Under the pieces are notes generated by a model. That model was given only the letters and a program-made list of their open reading frames with translations. It was not told the origin of the DNA and did not search any database. Of a stretch of 64,000 bases of DNA, positions 24,162-32,215 are shown piece after piece. Source of the DNA: Parvibacillus sp035426385 (GTDB lineage Bacteria; Bacteroidota; Bacteroidia; Chitinophagales; Saprospiraceae); contig DAOLZQ010000001.1 in assembly GCA_035426385.1 (NCBI GenBank), positions 115,932 through 179,931 on the forward strand, in the 5' to 3' direction. A program made the position numbers and the translations under genes. Every line of letters starts with the position of its first letter. The stretch's first letter is position 1.

Positions 24162-26714
24162 ATGGCTGAGATTAGCACACATCATTTGAAAACTACATTT
24201 ACACAAGAAGAGGCTTATAATGCCAGTTTGCGATATTTTGACGGGGACGGATTAGCTGCAAGAGTTTGGATAAATAAGTATGCTCTTAAAGATTCACAAG
24301 GCAATCTCTACGAGAAGACCCCCTTTGATATGCACAAGCGCATAGCAGGAGAGCTAGCACGCATTGAACAGAAATATCCTAATCCCCTTACTGAAAAACA
24401 AATAATGGAAGTCCTCAGAGACTTCAAATACATTATTCCCCAGGGAAGTCCGATGACAGGAATAGGTAATCCCTTTCAAATAGCTTCTTTGTCTAATTGC
24501 TTTGTCATCGGCAATGAAGGAAATTCAGATTCATATGGTGGCATTATGAAGACCGATCAGGAGCAGGTTCAACTGATGAAAAGAAGAGGCGGTGTAGGGC
24601 ATGATTTATCCCACATACGACCTAAAAGTTCTCCCGTCAAGAATTCGGCCCTTACTTCTACCGGTATTGTACCTTTCATGGAGCGGTTTTCGAATTCCAC
24701 CCGCGAGGTAGCACAGGATGGACGACGAGGTGCACTCATGCTGTCTGTCTCTATCCGGCATCCGGACGCAAATGATTTCATAGATGCAAAGTTGGAGCAA
24801 GGAAAAATAACCGGCGCTAATATATCAGTCCGTATAGATGATGAATTTATGCGTGCTGTGATGAACGATGATATCTATGTACAGAAATATCCCATCTATA
24901 GTGATTCACCAATGTACACCAAAGAGATAAAGGCTCGTGAATTATGGAATAAGATAGTGTATAATGCTTGGAAATCGGCGGAGCCGGGAATATTATTTTG
25001 GGATACTATTATCTCAGAATCATTACCTGATTGCTATGCTGACTTAGGGTATAAAACAGTCTCTACTAACCCCTGTGGTGAGATTCCGCTTTGTCCATAT
25101 GATTCCTGCAGGCTGCTGGCAATAAATCTTTTCTCGTATGTAGATAAACCGTTTACCAAAAAGGCTTCTTTCAATTGGAATTTATTCAAGGAGCACGTAG
25201 GCGTCGCTCAGCGCCTGATGGATGACATTATTGATCTAGAACTGGAAAAAATTGATGTCATTCTGGAGAAGATTGCAGCTGATCCTGAAGACGATGAAGT
25301 CAAAAGAATAGAATATAATTTATGGAAATCTATCCGCAGAAAAGCAAAGGAAGGTCGTCGTACAGGTATTGGAATTACTGCTGAAGGTGATATGCTCGCA
25401 TCATTGGGATACCGTTATGGAAGTGATGAAGCCATCGATTTTTCAGTAGAAGTACACAAAACATTAGCTATTGAGGCTTATCGTGGGTCTGTGCTTTGTG
25501 CTAAGGAGAGGGGTGCCTTCACCATTTACAATGCAGAGCGGGAAAAGAATAATCCCTTCATGTTGCGTCTCAAGGAACATGATCCTAAACTGTATTATGA
25601 AATGACAGAATATGGCCGTCGAAACATCGCTCTATTGACTATAGCACCCACAGGTACTACGAGCTTAATGTCACAGACTACATCCGGAATCGAGCCAGTC
25701 TTTCTTCCGGTATATAAAAGAAGGCGAAAAGTAAATCCCAACGATAAAGAAGTCAAAGTGGACTTCGTAGATGAAGTGGGGGATGCTTGGGAAGAGTACA
25801 ATGTATTCCATCATAAGTTTCTCCAGTGGATGGAGATCAATGGGTTTAAAAATCATGATTCATACTCTTCAGAGGAGTTGGAAGATATAGTTAAACAATC
25901 CCCTTATTTTAAAGCTACATCCAATGATGTAGATTACCTTAAAAAGGTAAAAATGCAAGGCGCGATCCAGAAATGGGTGGATCACAGTATATCCGTTACG
26001 ATTAATCTGCCAGCTGAAGTTACAGAGGAGCTTGTTGGAGAGTGCTATCTTGAAGCGTGGAAGTCAGGATGTAAAGGTGTAACTGTATACAGAGATGGCT
26101 CAAGATCAGGCGTTATGGTAGCGGCCGACACAAGAAAAGACACTGGAGAGACAGATGAGATGATCACAACGTCTCTATCTCGTCCTCAGATCTTGGATGC
26201 CGATGTAGTCAGGTTTCAAAACAATAAAGATCGATGGATAGCATTTATCGGCCTAAATGATGGGAATCCATATGAAATTTTTACCGGGATGGCTGATGAC
26301 GAAGATGGTATTTTATTGCCTAGGTGGGTCACCAGTGGTCTTATCATCAAGAATAAAGAGGCAGATGGTATCAGTCGATATGATTTTCAATACGTCAATG
26401 CACGAGGCTATAAGACCACCATTGAAGGTCTGTCTTATAAATTCAACCCGGAGTACTGGAATTATGCAAAGTTAATCTCAGGTACGCTCAGGCATGGTAT
26501 GCCCATCGTCTCTGTAGTAGAACTGATCAATAGCCTTCATCTAGATGAGAACATTAATACCTGGAAGAATGGGGTCGCACGTGCACTGAAGCGTTATATT
26601 CCAGATGGTACACAGTCTGCGAAGTCCAAGTGTAACAATTGTAGTGGTACCAACCTGCAATATCAGGAAGGCTGCCTGACTTGTCTGGATTGTGGTAATT
26701 CTAAATGTGGATAA
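24162..26714 (+). CDS. nrdJ: Adenosylcobalamin-dependent ribonucleoside-diphosphate reductase (class II)
   Basis: 850 residues, the usual size for the NrdJ class. It reads SLSNCFVIGNEG (C113, redox cysteine), then RGGVGHDLSHIRP. The finger-loop STNPCGEIPLCPYDSC contains C305, probably the thiyl-radical cysteine, and IAPTGTTSLM follows. The C-terminal tail KCNNCSGTNLQYQEG...CLDCGNSKC has clustered cysteines, likely a zinc ribbon plus the redox-active end that reduces the active site. It makes deoxyribonucleotides independently of oxygen using adenosylcobalamin. A cobalamin adenosyltransferase gene lies nearby on the opposite strand. The region 26160-26500 (VVRFQNNKDRWIAFIGLNDG) is a long insertion before the tail, seen in this subgroup. 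A strong terminator follows. Confidence 0.94.
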   Translation: MAEISTHHLKTTFTQEEAYNASLRYFDGDGLAARVWINKYALKDSQGNLYEKTPFDMHKRIAGELARIEQKYPNPLTEKQIMEVLRDFKYIIPQGSPMTGIGNPFQIASLSNCFVIGNEGNSDSYGGIMKTDQEQVQLMKRRGGVGHDLSHIRPKSSPVKNSALTSTGIVPFMERFSNSTREVAQDGRRGALMLSVSIRHPDANDFIDAKLEQGKITGANISVRIDDEFMRAVMNDDIYVQKYPIYSDSPMYTKEIKARELWNKIVYNAWKSAEPGILFWDTIISESLPDCYADLGYKTVSTNPCGEIPLCPYDSCRLLAINLFSYVDKPFTKKASFNWNLFKEHVGVAQRLMDDIIDLELEKIDVILEKIAADPEDDEVKRIEYNLWKSIRRKAKEGRRTGIGITAEGDMLASLGYRYGSDEAIDFSVEVHKTLAIEAYRGSVLCAKERGAFTIYNAEREKNNPFMLRLKEHDPKLYYEMTEYGRRNIALLTIAPTGTTSLMSQTTSGIEPVFLPVYKRRRKVNPNDKEVKVDFVDEVGDAWEEYNVFHHKFLQWMEINGFKNHDSYSSEELEDIVKQSPYFKATSNDVDYLKKVKMQGAIQKWVDHSISVTINLPAEVTEELVGECYLEAWKSGCKGVTVYRDGSRSGVMVAADTRKDTGETDEMITTSLSRPQILDADVVRFQNNKDRWIAFIGLNDGNPYEIFTGMADDEDGILLPRWVTSGLIIKNKEADGISRYDFQYVNARGYKTTIEGLSYKFNPEYWNYAKLISGTLRHGMPIVSVVELINSLHLDENINTWKNGVARALKRYIPDGTQSAKSKCNNCSGTNLQYQEGCLTCLDCGNSKCG

Positions 26715-27025
26715 TTTAAAGATAAACATTCATATTAAGCCGGTTTCAACCGGCTTTTTTGTTGTGTCTCTATTTCAGCCCGTTCGGTTTTAAGTTAAGA
26801 TCTTCAGTAGGCTAACCATTCATTATGATTAGGCATTCTACACTTACAATTTAATAGTCAAAATATTTTTTATTATTCTACATACCTAAATTTGGTAATA
26901 AAATATTACCTCGCTGCACCAATTTTTTAAATAAATATTGTTCACGCTACAATTTCAAAATTAAAAAGGATAGAATCTATCTCGGAATGAGTAAATTACC
27001 GTCTAATTTAAAAAAGTAAAGCATC
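26715..27025. other. Intergenic region after nrdJ
   Basis: Contains the nrdJ terminator (26737-26763) and then about 260 bp of very AT-rich sequence with a TAAATTTG -7-like element at 26887-26894. No open frame or RNA motif is recognised. Confidence 0.6.
26737..26763 (+). terminator. Intrinsic terminator of nrdJ
   Basis: Stem AAGCCGGT (26737-26744) and ACCGGCTT (26749-26756) with loop TTCA, followed by a T-run. It begins 23 bp after the nrdJ stop codon. Confidence 0.9.
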
Positions 27026-27430
27026 ATGAAAATTGTAAAATGGGGGTTGATTGGCGGTGTAATTTTATCTCTAACCGGATATTTGGGAATTTATGTCATG
27101 ATTCATTTATCTCCAAATATGTTTGACGATTATTACAATCCAATTTTTAAATCAAGTCCAGATCGAAATTTTTTGTTCTATACACATGGATTTATCTTGG
27201 CCTTAGTTCTGTCATGGTTATGGGAGAAGACCAAGTCTTTATATCATGGTACTATGTTGCTTAGAGCGGGAGAATTTACCATGATGTATGTAATTACAGC
27301 TTTCATACCTATATTTTGGCTTACATTAAGTGCCATGGACCTGACCTTTTCTATGATCTTCACTTGGCTGATATATGGAGCAGTACAGACACTAATAGCC
27401 GGTCTGATATATTCAAAATTCAATCCTTAA
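27026..27430 (+). CDS. Small four-helix membrane protein, function unknown
   Basis: 134 residues with about four hydrophobic segments: WGLIGGVILSLTGYLGIYVM, FILALVLSWLW, MMYVITAFIPIFWLTLSAM and FSMIFTWLIYGAVQTLIAGL. Between the first two is a polar stretch (SPNMFDDYYNPIFKSSPDRN) that would face one side of the membrane. I do not recognise the family. It ends 1 bp before the stop codon of the convergent YceI gene, so the two are tail-to-tail without a terminator between. Possible roles related to the adjacent YceI/porin genes are guesswork. Confidence 0.6.
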   Translation: MKIVKWGLIGGVILSLTGYLGIYVMIHLSPNMFDDYYNPIFKSSPDRNFLFYTHGFILALVLSWLWEKTKSLYHGTMLLRAGEFTMMYVITAFIPIFWLTLSAMDLTFSMIFTWLIYGAVQTLIAGLIYSKFNP

Positions 27431-27431
27431 A

Positions 27432-28019
27432 TTATATCTTCTTTAGTTTGAGATAAAACTCCACCAGTAGTTCCTGGTTGGTTTGTATCATTCCACCTAC
27501 CTTAGCCGGGGGAGTAAGTTTAAAATCACTAAAAGATACTATTCTCTTGCCGCTTATAGTCAAGTCATTTTGATTGCCCTGTATTTGGAAATTTATAGTA
27601 AACATCTTAGTCACTCCGGCCAGTGTTATGTTTACTGCACCCTCGATTACTTCAGCTCTGGTCAGAGAAGGTGCTGATTTTAGATTACTGAATGTCATCT
27701 TGAGGTAAGGATAGCGATCACTTTTGAGAGTGCGCTTAAGATCAGCAGTCATTCCCCGAAGTTTACAATCAAATCCTTCTACCTGTATTAATACAGTTCC
27801 TTTAATATTTGCGGTAGCAGGGGCGACTTGAAATGTTAGCGTATCTGTACCGGAATAGTTGTGCACACCACAAGTGAAGTTATTGATATTAGTACTTCCC
27901 CTTACATCAAGAAAGCTACCCGGAATGGTCACGAATTTATATATTCTTGGCTTCTGAATTTGAGTAGTGATACCGGAATACCAAAGAATCAGTATCAATA
28001 AATAGTTAATTGTGCTCAT
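27432..28019 (-). CDS. YceI family protein (lipid-binding lipocalin-like), copy 2
   Basis: 195 residues. The hydrophobic N-terminus (about 1-18) is a likely export signal. The body shows the YceI pattern: GSTNINNFTCGV near the first strand, KGTVLIQVEGFDCKLRGMTADL, SDRYPYLKMTFSNLK, and VNITLAGVTKMFTINFQIQ, ending PAKVGGMIQTNQELLVEFYLKLK. YceI proteins form an extended barrel that binds isoprenoid or other hydrophobic molecules in the periplasm. The normal two-half architecture and length (about 190) are kept. It is probably transcribed separately from the porin-YceI pair upstream, because a strong terminator precedes it. Confidence 0.8.
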   Translation of the reverse strand: MSTINYLLILILWYSGITTQIQKPRIYKFVTIPGSFLDVRGSTNINNFTCGVHNYSGTDTLTFQVAPATANIKGTVLIQVEGFDCKLRGMTADLKRTLKSDRYPYLKMTFSNLKSAPSLTRAEVIEGAVNITLAGVTKMFTINFQIQGNQNDLTISGKRIVSFSDFKLTPPAKVGGMIQTNQELLVEFYLKLKKI

Positions 28020-28073
28020 GATTTGGGGAAATATTACCCATTTTTGAAAAGTAAACCGTGACTCTAGTTACGG

Positions 28074-28105
28074 GAAAAAAATCAGGGTGAGAAAATCCCA
28101 CCCTG
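28074..28105 (-). terminator. Intrinsic terminator of the YceI-porin transcript
   Basis: Minus-strand stem CAGGGTGGGA/TCTCACCCTG (arms 28096-28105 and 28083-28092, loop of 3) followed by a run of T residues (complement of 28075-28081), 27 bp past the porin stop. Confidence 0.88.
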
Positions 28106-28132
28106 TACAACATTTAATCAAAAAGATAAAAT

Positions 28133-29461
28133 TTAGAAACCAATAGCGGCTTCAATAACTACCCCTTTGAACTCACCACCGGTGAGTATACTTGGAGCTG
28201 TGAAATCTTTGTATTTCTGAGTTACGTATTCACCTTTGAGCATAATATTTTGGGTCAGGAACCATCCTGCACCTACAGCTATTCTGTCAATAGATTGTTC
28301 ATTTGTGCTTGTCAACAAGTTACCTTTAACTGTATTGTATCTACCTCCGATAAATAGATTCTCTTTTGCACCGATCCTATAAATTGCATCAATTCCGATT
28401 TGGTTGACACTTCTCTTAGGTAGATTAGCTTGCTTTTCATCAATAGTTCTACCTTTTGCATTTTCATATGTGCCAAATACTTCAAGACCGTATGCTTTCA
28501 CGAAAGCATTAAATTGAATTGCTGTAATTTGATTTGTGAAGTTTGGATTAAACCTGCCTGAGAAAGCATTGGCTGCTGATGTGGCGCCTTCATTCTCCAT
28601 CACGAAATAGTAATTACTACCTGTTCTGTCGCCACCATATAGAGTGCTTCTACCATCACTGCTATTGTGATAAGCTGATAGCGCTCCTCTGACTCTGACT
28701 TTTTCATTTAGCATTTTATCATAAGCTATTTTACCATATATAGAAGGGTTCCTTTTATAAGTGGTATTCGTGCCTTTAATAAGAGGTTCTTGATGACCAC
28801 CGTTTATAAGTCCGTTAGACAGACCCAACATACCCAAGAAGCCTGATTTAGTAACATATACTTCACCTGCTACTTCTGTAGCGAAAGCGTCCATGATATA
28901 GTTCTCAATAAAAGGATTGTAAAGAGTGTGTCCTCCATCTGATCTTCTGAAATGCTGATCACCATAGTTTACTTCCATATGACCTACTTTTAGTGTGACT
29001 AGTTTTGAAAGATCATCCCAAAACTGACCTTCGAATGGAAAGCGGTCAATTTGTAAATAACCACCTTTAACCCATGCTTCATTATGGTGTCTGGAAGAAA
29101 GGTATGTTGTAACATTAAGTGTAATACCTTTCGCCAGGACTGCATCCATATATAGATTAGCCATTGCTACTGCGAATCCTGGAGCTAATCTCTTATACAA
29201 GCCCATACTATCCAGTGTGTTGGAATGTGTAAGGGACTGAAAGGGTTGTGTAAATCCCGCACCAAATCTCAAAGCCATACCATCGTAGGATAACATTTCA
29301 TCTTTTGGAGCTTCGAATACATTGACACCTCTTTGATCATAGGGTCTCCAATTTGGAATATCTGTGGGTTGGAAATTAAAGTTTTTCTCTTGTGCTTGCG
29401 TTAGACCAGGTAGTAGAAACCAAACAAGACATACGCTAAGCGTTTTGAATAAATGTTTCAT
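28133..29461 (-). CDS. Predicted outer-membrane beta-barrel (porin-like)
   Basis: 442 residues from the ATG at 29461; an upstream ATG at 29506 overlaps the neighbouring YceI gene and precedes the signal peptide, so it is not used. The signal peptide MKHLFKTLSVCLVWFLLPGL (then TQAQ) is followed by alternating amphipathic strands. These are rich in aromatic and Gly residues, such as FGAGFTQPFQ, ITLNVTTYLSSRHHNE and NLFIGGRYNTVKGN, and the end is FKGVVIEAAIGF, a terminal barrel strand with a C-terminal Phe. This looks like a channel or transport barrel of a family common in Bacteroidota; the substrate is unknown. It lies 28 bp after the YceI gene and before a terminator, so they form an operon. 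Confidence 0.7.
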   Translation of the reverse strand: MKHLFKTLSVCLVWFLLPGLTQAQEKNFNFQPTDIPNWRPYDQRGVNVFEAPKDEMLSYDGMALRFGAGFTQPFQSLTHSNTLDSMGLYKRLAPGFAVAMANLYMDAVLAKGITLNVTTYLSSRHHNEAWVKGGYLQIDRFPFEGQFWDDLSKLVTLKVGHMEVNYGDQHFRRSDGGHTLYNPFIENYIMDAFATEVAGEVYVTKSGFLGMLGLSNGLINGGHQEPLIKGTNTTYKRNPSIYGKIAYDKMLNEKVRVRGALSAYHNSSDGRSTLYGGDRTGSNYYFVMENEGATSAANAFSGRFNPNFTNQITAIQFNAFVKAYGLEVFGTYENAKGRTIDEKQANLPKRSVNQIGIDAIYRIGAKENLFIGGRYNTVKGNLLTSTNEQSIDRIAVGAGWFLTQNIMLKGEYVTQKYKDFTAPSILTGGEFKGVVIEAAIGF

Positions 29462-29489
29462 AGTGTGAAATTTAGATTGTTTTAATATA

Positions 29490-30071
29490 TTATTTAAATG
29501 TTGCATTAAACTTAAGAGTTACATCCTTGCCGGTCTTCATCGCTCCCATCATAAAGCTGGGCGGTTTGATACCCCAAGCCGTCATATCAATAGCTTTGGA
29601 GCCTGATACAGTAAATGATTTATCTGCATTCATTTTTCCGGTAGCTGCAAAATCTAATGGTTTGGTGGCGCCTGCCATGGTCAGTTTTCCATTTACTTTT
29701 ATTGAATAGTTGATCCCATCAGATGTTGATACGGTTATATCATTGGCAGAGTAAGTCATAAATGGATTCTCAGTAGCCTTCATGGCTATGTAAGCATTTT
29801 TATCTAGACCTGAGCTCTCGCTCTTCAAATCTATCAACTTGGTAGTAAGTTGTAAATTGTTGATGTCAGATATGCGATTAGCAGAGGAAATAACAAATAG
29901 AGCAGAGGCGCTTGCCTTGGTTGATTTCATTTCCCAATTGTGCAGTGTTGATGTTCCTGCTACTTCAAGATTAGCTTTGACCAGGGAGAATTTTACCTGG
30001 GCGCTCGCAGGATTGAGCGTGAATACCATTGCTATTAATAGTAAACTTGTTTTAATTAATACTGATTTCAT
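29490..30071 (-). CDS. YceI family protein, copy 1
   Basis: 193 residues with a signal peptide (about 1-24, ending ASAQ). YceI features: VAGTSTLHNWEM (TSTLHNW is the typical first strand of this family), LTTKLIDLKSESSGLDKNAYIAMKA, NPFMTYSANDI, GKLTMAGATKPLDFAA, and MTAWGIKPPSFMMGAMKTGKDVTLKFNATF at the end. The predicted function is periplasmic binding of a hydrophobic or isoprenoid ligand. It is the first gene of the operon with the porin-like gene. It is more canonical than the second YceI copy downstream, which lacks the LHNW motif. Confidence 0.88.
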   Translation of the reverse strand: MKSVLIKTSLLLIAMVFTLNPASAQVKFSLVKANLEVAGTSTLHNWEMKSTKASASALFVISSANRISDINNLQLTTKLIDLKSESSGLDKNAYIAMKATENPFMTYSANDITVSTSDGINYSIKVNGKLTMAGATKPLDFAATGKMNADKSFTVSGSKAIDMTAWGIKPPSFMMGAMKTGKDVTLKFNATFK

Positions 30072-30094
30072 GTTGTTCTGATTAAATTTGAACC

Positions 30095-30102
30095 CAAAGT
30101 TA
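30095..30102 (-). promoter_or_regulatory. -7 promoter element for the YceI-porin operon
   Basis: The minus strand reads TAACTTTG followed by GGTT, an exact TAnnTTTG match, 23 bp before the YceI ATG. The -33 element is not clear. Confidence 0.45.
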
Positions 30103-30394
30103 ATTGTTTTAAATCCCTAAATTCATGATACTTCAGTTGTGAAAATATGATTTTCATCATACTGTGAATTAGTCAGATTATTACTTTAAGTGATGCTATT
30201 TGAATTATAGTGGACTGACTTATATATCCCTCTAATAGGTACTAGCTTTGATGTACAGTTTACACTATTTTAGATTTGTATTATTACCTACTAATGGTGG
30301 TAAGTAATGGAAATTCCCCTATACTTAGAAGTAATTTGGCAATTGGATATAAGTTAGGATACTGAGTGAAGAGGGTAGGGGTAAAGGAAATGAA
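30103..30394. other. Intergenic region between the YceI promoter and the tRNA-Lys terminator
   Basis: About 290 bp of AT-rich sequence with only short open frames. A weak inverted repeat TTACC/GGTAA is the only structure noticed. I see nothing that can be called a gene. Confidence 0.5.
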
Positions 30395-30429
30395 ATAAAA
30401 AAAGAGACAAGCTTTTGACTTGTCTCTTT
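30395..30429 (-). terminator. Intrinsic terminator of tRNA-Lys
   Basis: The minus-strand 11-bp stem AAAGAGACAAG/CTTGTCTCTTT (arms 30419-30429 and 30401-30411, 7-nt loop) begins directly at the end of the encoded CCA and is followed by a T-rich tract. Confidence 0.9.
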
Positions 30430-30504
30430 GGTGATCCCGCTGGGATTCGAACCCAGGGCCCTATCATTAAAAGTGATATGCTCTACCAGCTGAGCTACGG
30501 GATC
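30429..30504 (-). tRNA. tRNA-Lys (anticodon TTT)
   Basis: Standard cloverleaf on the minus strand: acceptor GATCCCG/CGGGATC, D-stem GCTC/GAGC with loop AGCTGGTA, anticodon stem TATCA/TGATA with loop CTTTTAA (anticodon TTT), T-arm CTGGG-TTCGAAT-CCCAG. Discriminator A is followed by an encoded CCA. Confidence 0.96.
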
Positions 30505-30568
30505 CTTTATTTAAAAAGCGGTGCAAAGTTAGCCCGAATATTGAATTTACAAAATTTTAATAATTTTT

Positions 30569-31480
30569 TTATAAAATATAAGTCACTCCTTCAGTAGCAA
30601 ATTCTGTATTGGGAAAGACAAGCCTGGCTTCTTCTACTAAAGAATCAACTGATGCATATTTTGATGATGGATGTCCCAGCAACAACTTTCCAACTTTTGC
30701 TTCCAGAGCAATCTGCGCAGCGTCATAAGAAGTACTATGGCCGCGCTCACGCGCTTTATCTGCTAGTTCACTCATGTAGGTACTTTCATGGTACAGGACA
30801 TCTATTCCTTCAATATAGATACAAATAGAGTTATCATAAGCTGTATCTGAACAGTAAGCGTAGGATACAGGCGGATTCTTCATGTAAAGTACCTCCTCCG
30901 GGGTGATGAGATGATCCTCTCGTCGAACCGATGTATTAGCTTTCAATCTTTTTATCTCCTCGACATCTAAATGGTATTCATTGATTAATTCTTTCTTGAT
31001 ATTGGCCGTACCTTGCTTACTCTTGAAGAGATAGCCATTGCAAGGTATAGAGTGAACAAGTGGAATATTGAATATTGAAAAGTCTTCTGTCTCATATACT
31101 TGACCAAAATGTAGTGTATCAGTCTCAATGATTTCAAGAGGATAGGGTAGTGTAGTATACGTAGACGAAAAGACTGCATATATAAAGTCTCTTATGCCTG
31201 AAGGACCAATAAGTACTAGAGGCTCCGTTCTTCGCAACAATATGAAAGATGTAAGCAGGCCGGGTAATCCATAGACATGATCGCCGTGCAAGTGGCTGAT
31301 ACATATAGTCCTTATCTTCATTGGTGAAATACGTAACTTCTTCAGTCTGAACTGGGTGCCTTCACCACAATCCATCAAAATGAGCGACTGATTAATCCGA
31401 ATTATCTGAGCAGAAGGATGTCTGTTATGTGCAGGTAGCGCTGAGTTAGATCCTAAAATTGTTACTGAAAAATCATTCAT
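30569..31480 (-). CDS. rnz: Ribonuclease Z
   Basis: 303 residues, metallo-beta-lactamase fold. The N-terminus is VTILGSNSALPAHNRHPSAQ; MDCGEGTQFRLKK and the zinc motif ISHLHGDHVYGLPGLL (H63, H65, D67, H68) follow. Later elements are SYAYCSDTAYD (Asp ligand), YHESTYM and GHSTSYDAAQIA, with a final LLLGHPSSKY where RNases Z usually read 'HFS.RY'. It cleaves the 3' trailer of tRNA precursors, especially those without encoded CCA, though both tRNAs in this window do encode CCA. The start codon overlaps the stop of the STAS-domain gene by 4 bp (31477-31480), so they are translationally coupled. Confidence 0.93.
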   Translation of the reverse strand: MNDFSVTILGSNSALPAHNRHPSAQIIRINQSLILMDCGEGTQFRLKKLRISPMKIRTICISHLHGDHVYGLPGLLTSFILLRRTEPLVLIGPSGIRDFIYAVFSSTYTTLPYPLEIIETDTLHFGQVYETEDFSIFNIPLVHSIPCNGYLFKSKQGTANIKKELINEYHLDVEEIKRLKANTSVRREDHLITPEEVLYMKNPPVSYAYCSDTAYDNSICIYIEGIDVLYHESTYMSELADKARERGHSTSYDAAQIALEAKVGKLLLGHPSSKYASVDSLVEEARLVFPNTEFATEGVTYIL

Positions 31481-31860
31481 TCCTCTTCTGAAGACAAGCG
31501 AATTTCTTTTTCTACTTCATCCATAAAGACATATTCTATAGCTTCCTGTTTAGTGGGAATAATGGTGAGAATAGACTCCAGACGAGAGATTTCAATCAGT
31601 TTGCTTACACTAGGATTATTGATTTCGGTCAGAATAAAGGATCCCTCATCATGCCATAGGCGATTTCCGGTAAGGATGGCACTTAGTCCACTGGAATCGA
31701 CGAATTTAACCTGACTTAGGTCTAAAATCAGATTTACTACACCTTCATTTTTGAATATAACAAATTCAGATTTAAGATCGGGTGCCAAGATGGAATTGAG
31801 GTTTTCTTCCTCTAGTGTCAAAATGGCGTATTTTTCTTGTTTATCTATTGAGTACTTCAT
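31477..31860 (-). CDS. STAS-domain anti-sigma factor antagonist-like protein
   Basis: 127 residues, essentially one STAS domain. The hallmark is LDLSQVKFVDSSGLSAILTG, with S57 in the DSSGL motif at the position phosphorylated in SpoIIAA-type antagonists. NKLIEI-like residues (SVSKLIEISRL) follow near the C-terminal helix. The end is acidic. In other bacteria such proteins control anti-sigma kinases. No kinase or sigma factor gene is nearby, so the partner is unknown. It is coupled to rnz by a 4-bp overlap, an arrangement often seen in Bacteroidota. Confidence 0.85.
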   Translation of the reverse strand: MKYSIDKQEKYAILTLEEENLNSILAPDLKSEFVIFKNEGVVNLILDLSQVKFVDSSGLSAILTGNRLWHDEGSFILTEINNPSVSKLIEISRLESILTIIPTKQEAIEYVFMDEVEKEIRLSSEEE

Positions 31861-32215
31861 TTCTTTATATATAAGATGTAATAATGTCAGTTAAATAAAA
31901 GTGTACTTCATTTTTATATTAAAGTACTGCGCAGCAAATATAGACAAAATTAATATTGTTCAAACACTTGTTATATCTGCTTATTGATGAATACAGCAAT
32001 ATTTTTTACTAGCATAAATTACTGTTTTAGGATAACTTTAACTATATCTTTCGATCTTGGTGACCTAATTGCTATGTTATAGTATCAATTATTGTATTTA
32101 CTTTATCATATATGAAATTTTGTAACATGAATCGAGTGGATATTAGTAACTTTAACCGTTATAAAGTCTATTTTGACGAAAATATCCTATTCGAAACATA
32201 TAAAAAGGATAGAAC
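31861..32215. other. Divergent intergenic region between the STAS gene and clpC
   Basis: About 355 bp of strongly AT-rich sequence that should hold the promoters of both directions. A TTTG near 32113 and TAACTTTA near 32146 resemble promoter parts, but their spacing is too long to call. No gene or RNA is recognised. Confidence 0.5.

Noticed and set aside
30290..30320. TTACC/GGTAA inverted repeat upstream of tRNA-Lys terminator
   Set aside because: Short, AT-rich and likely by chance.
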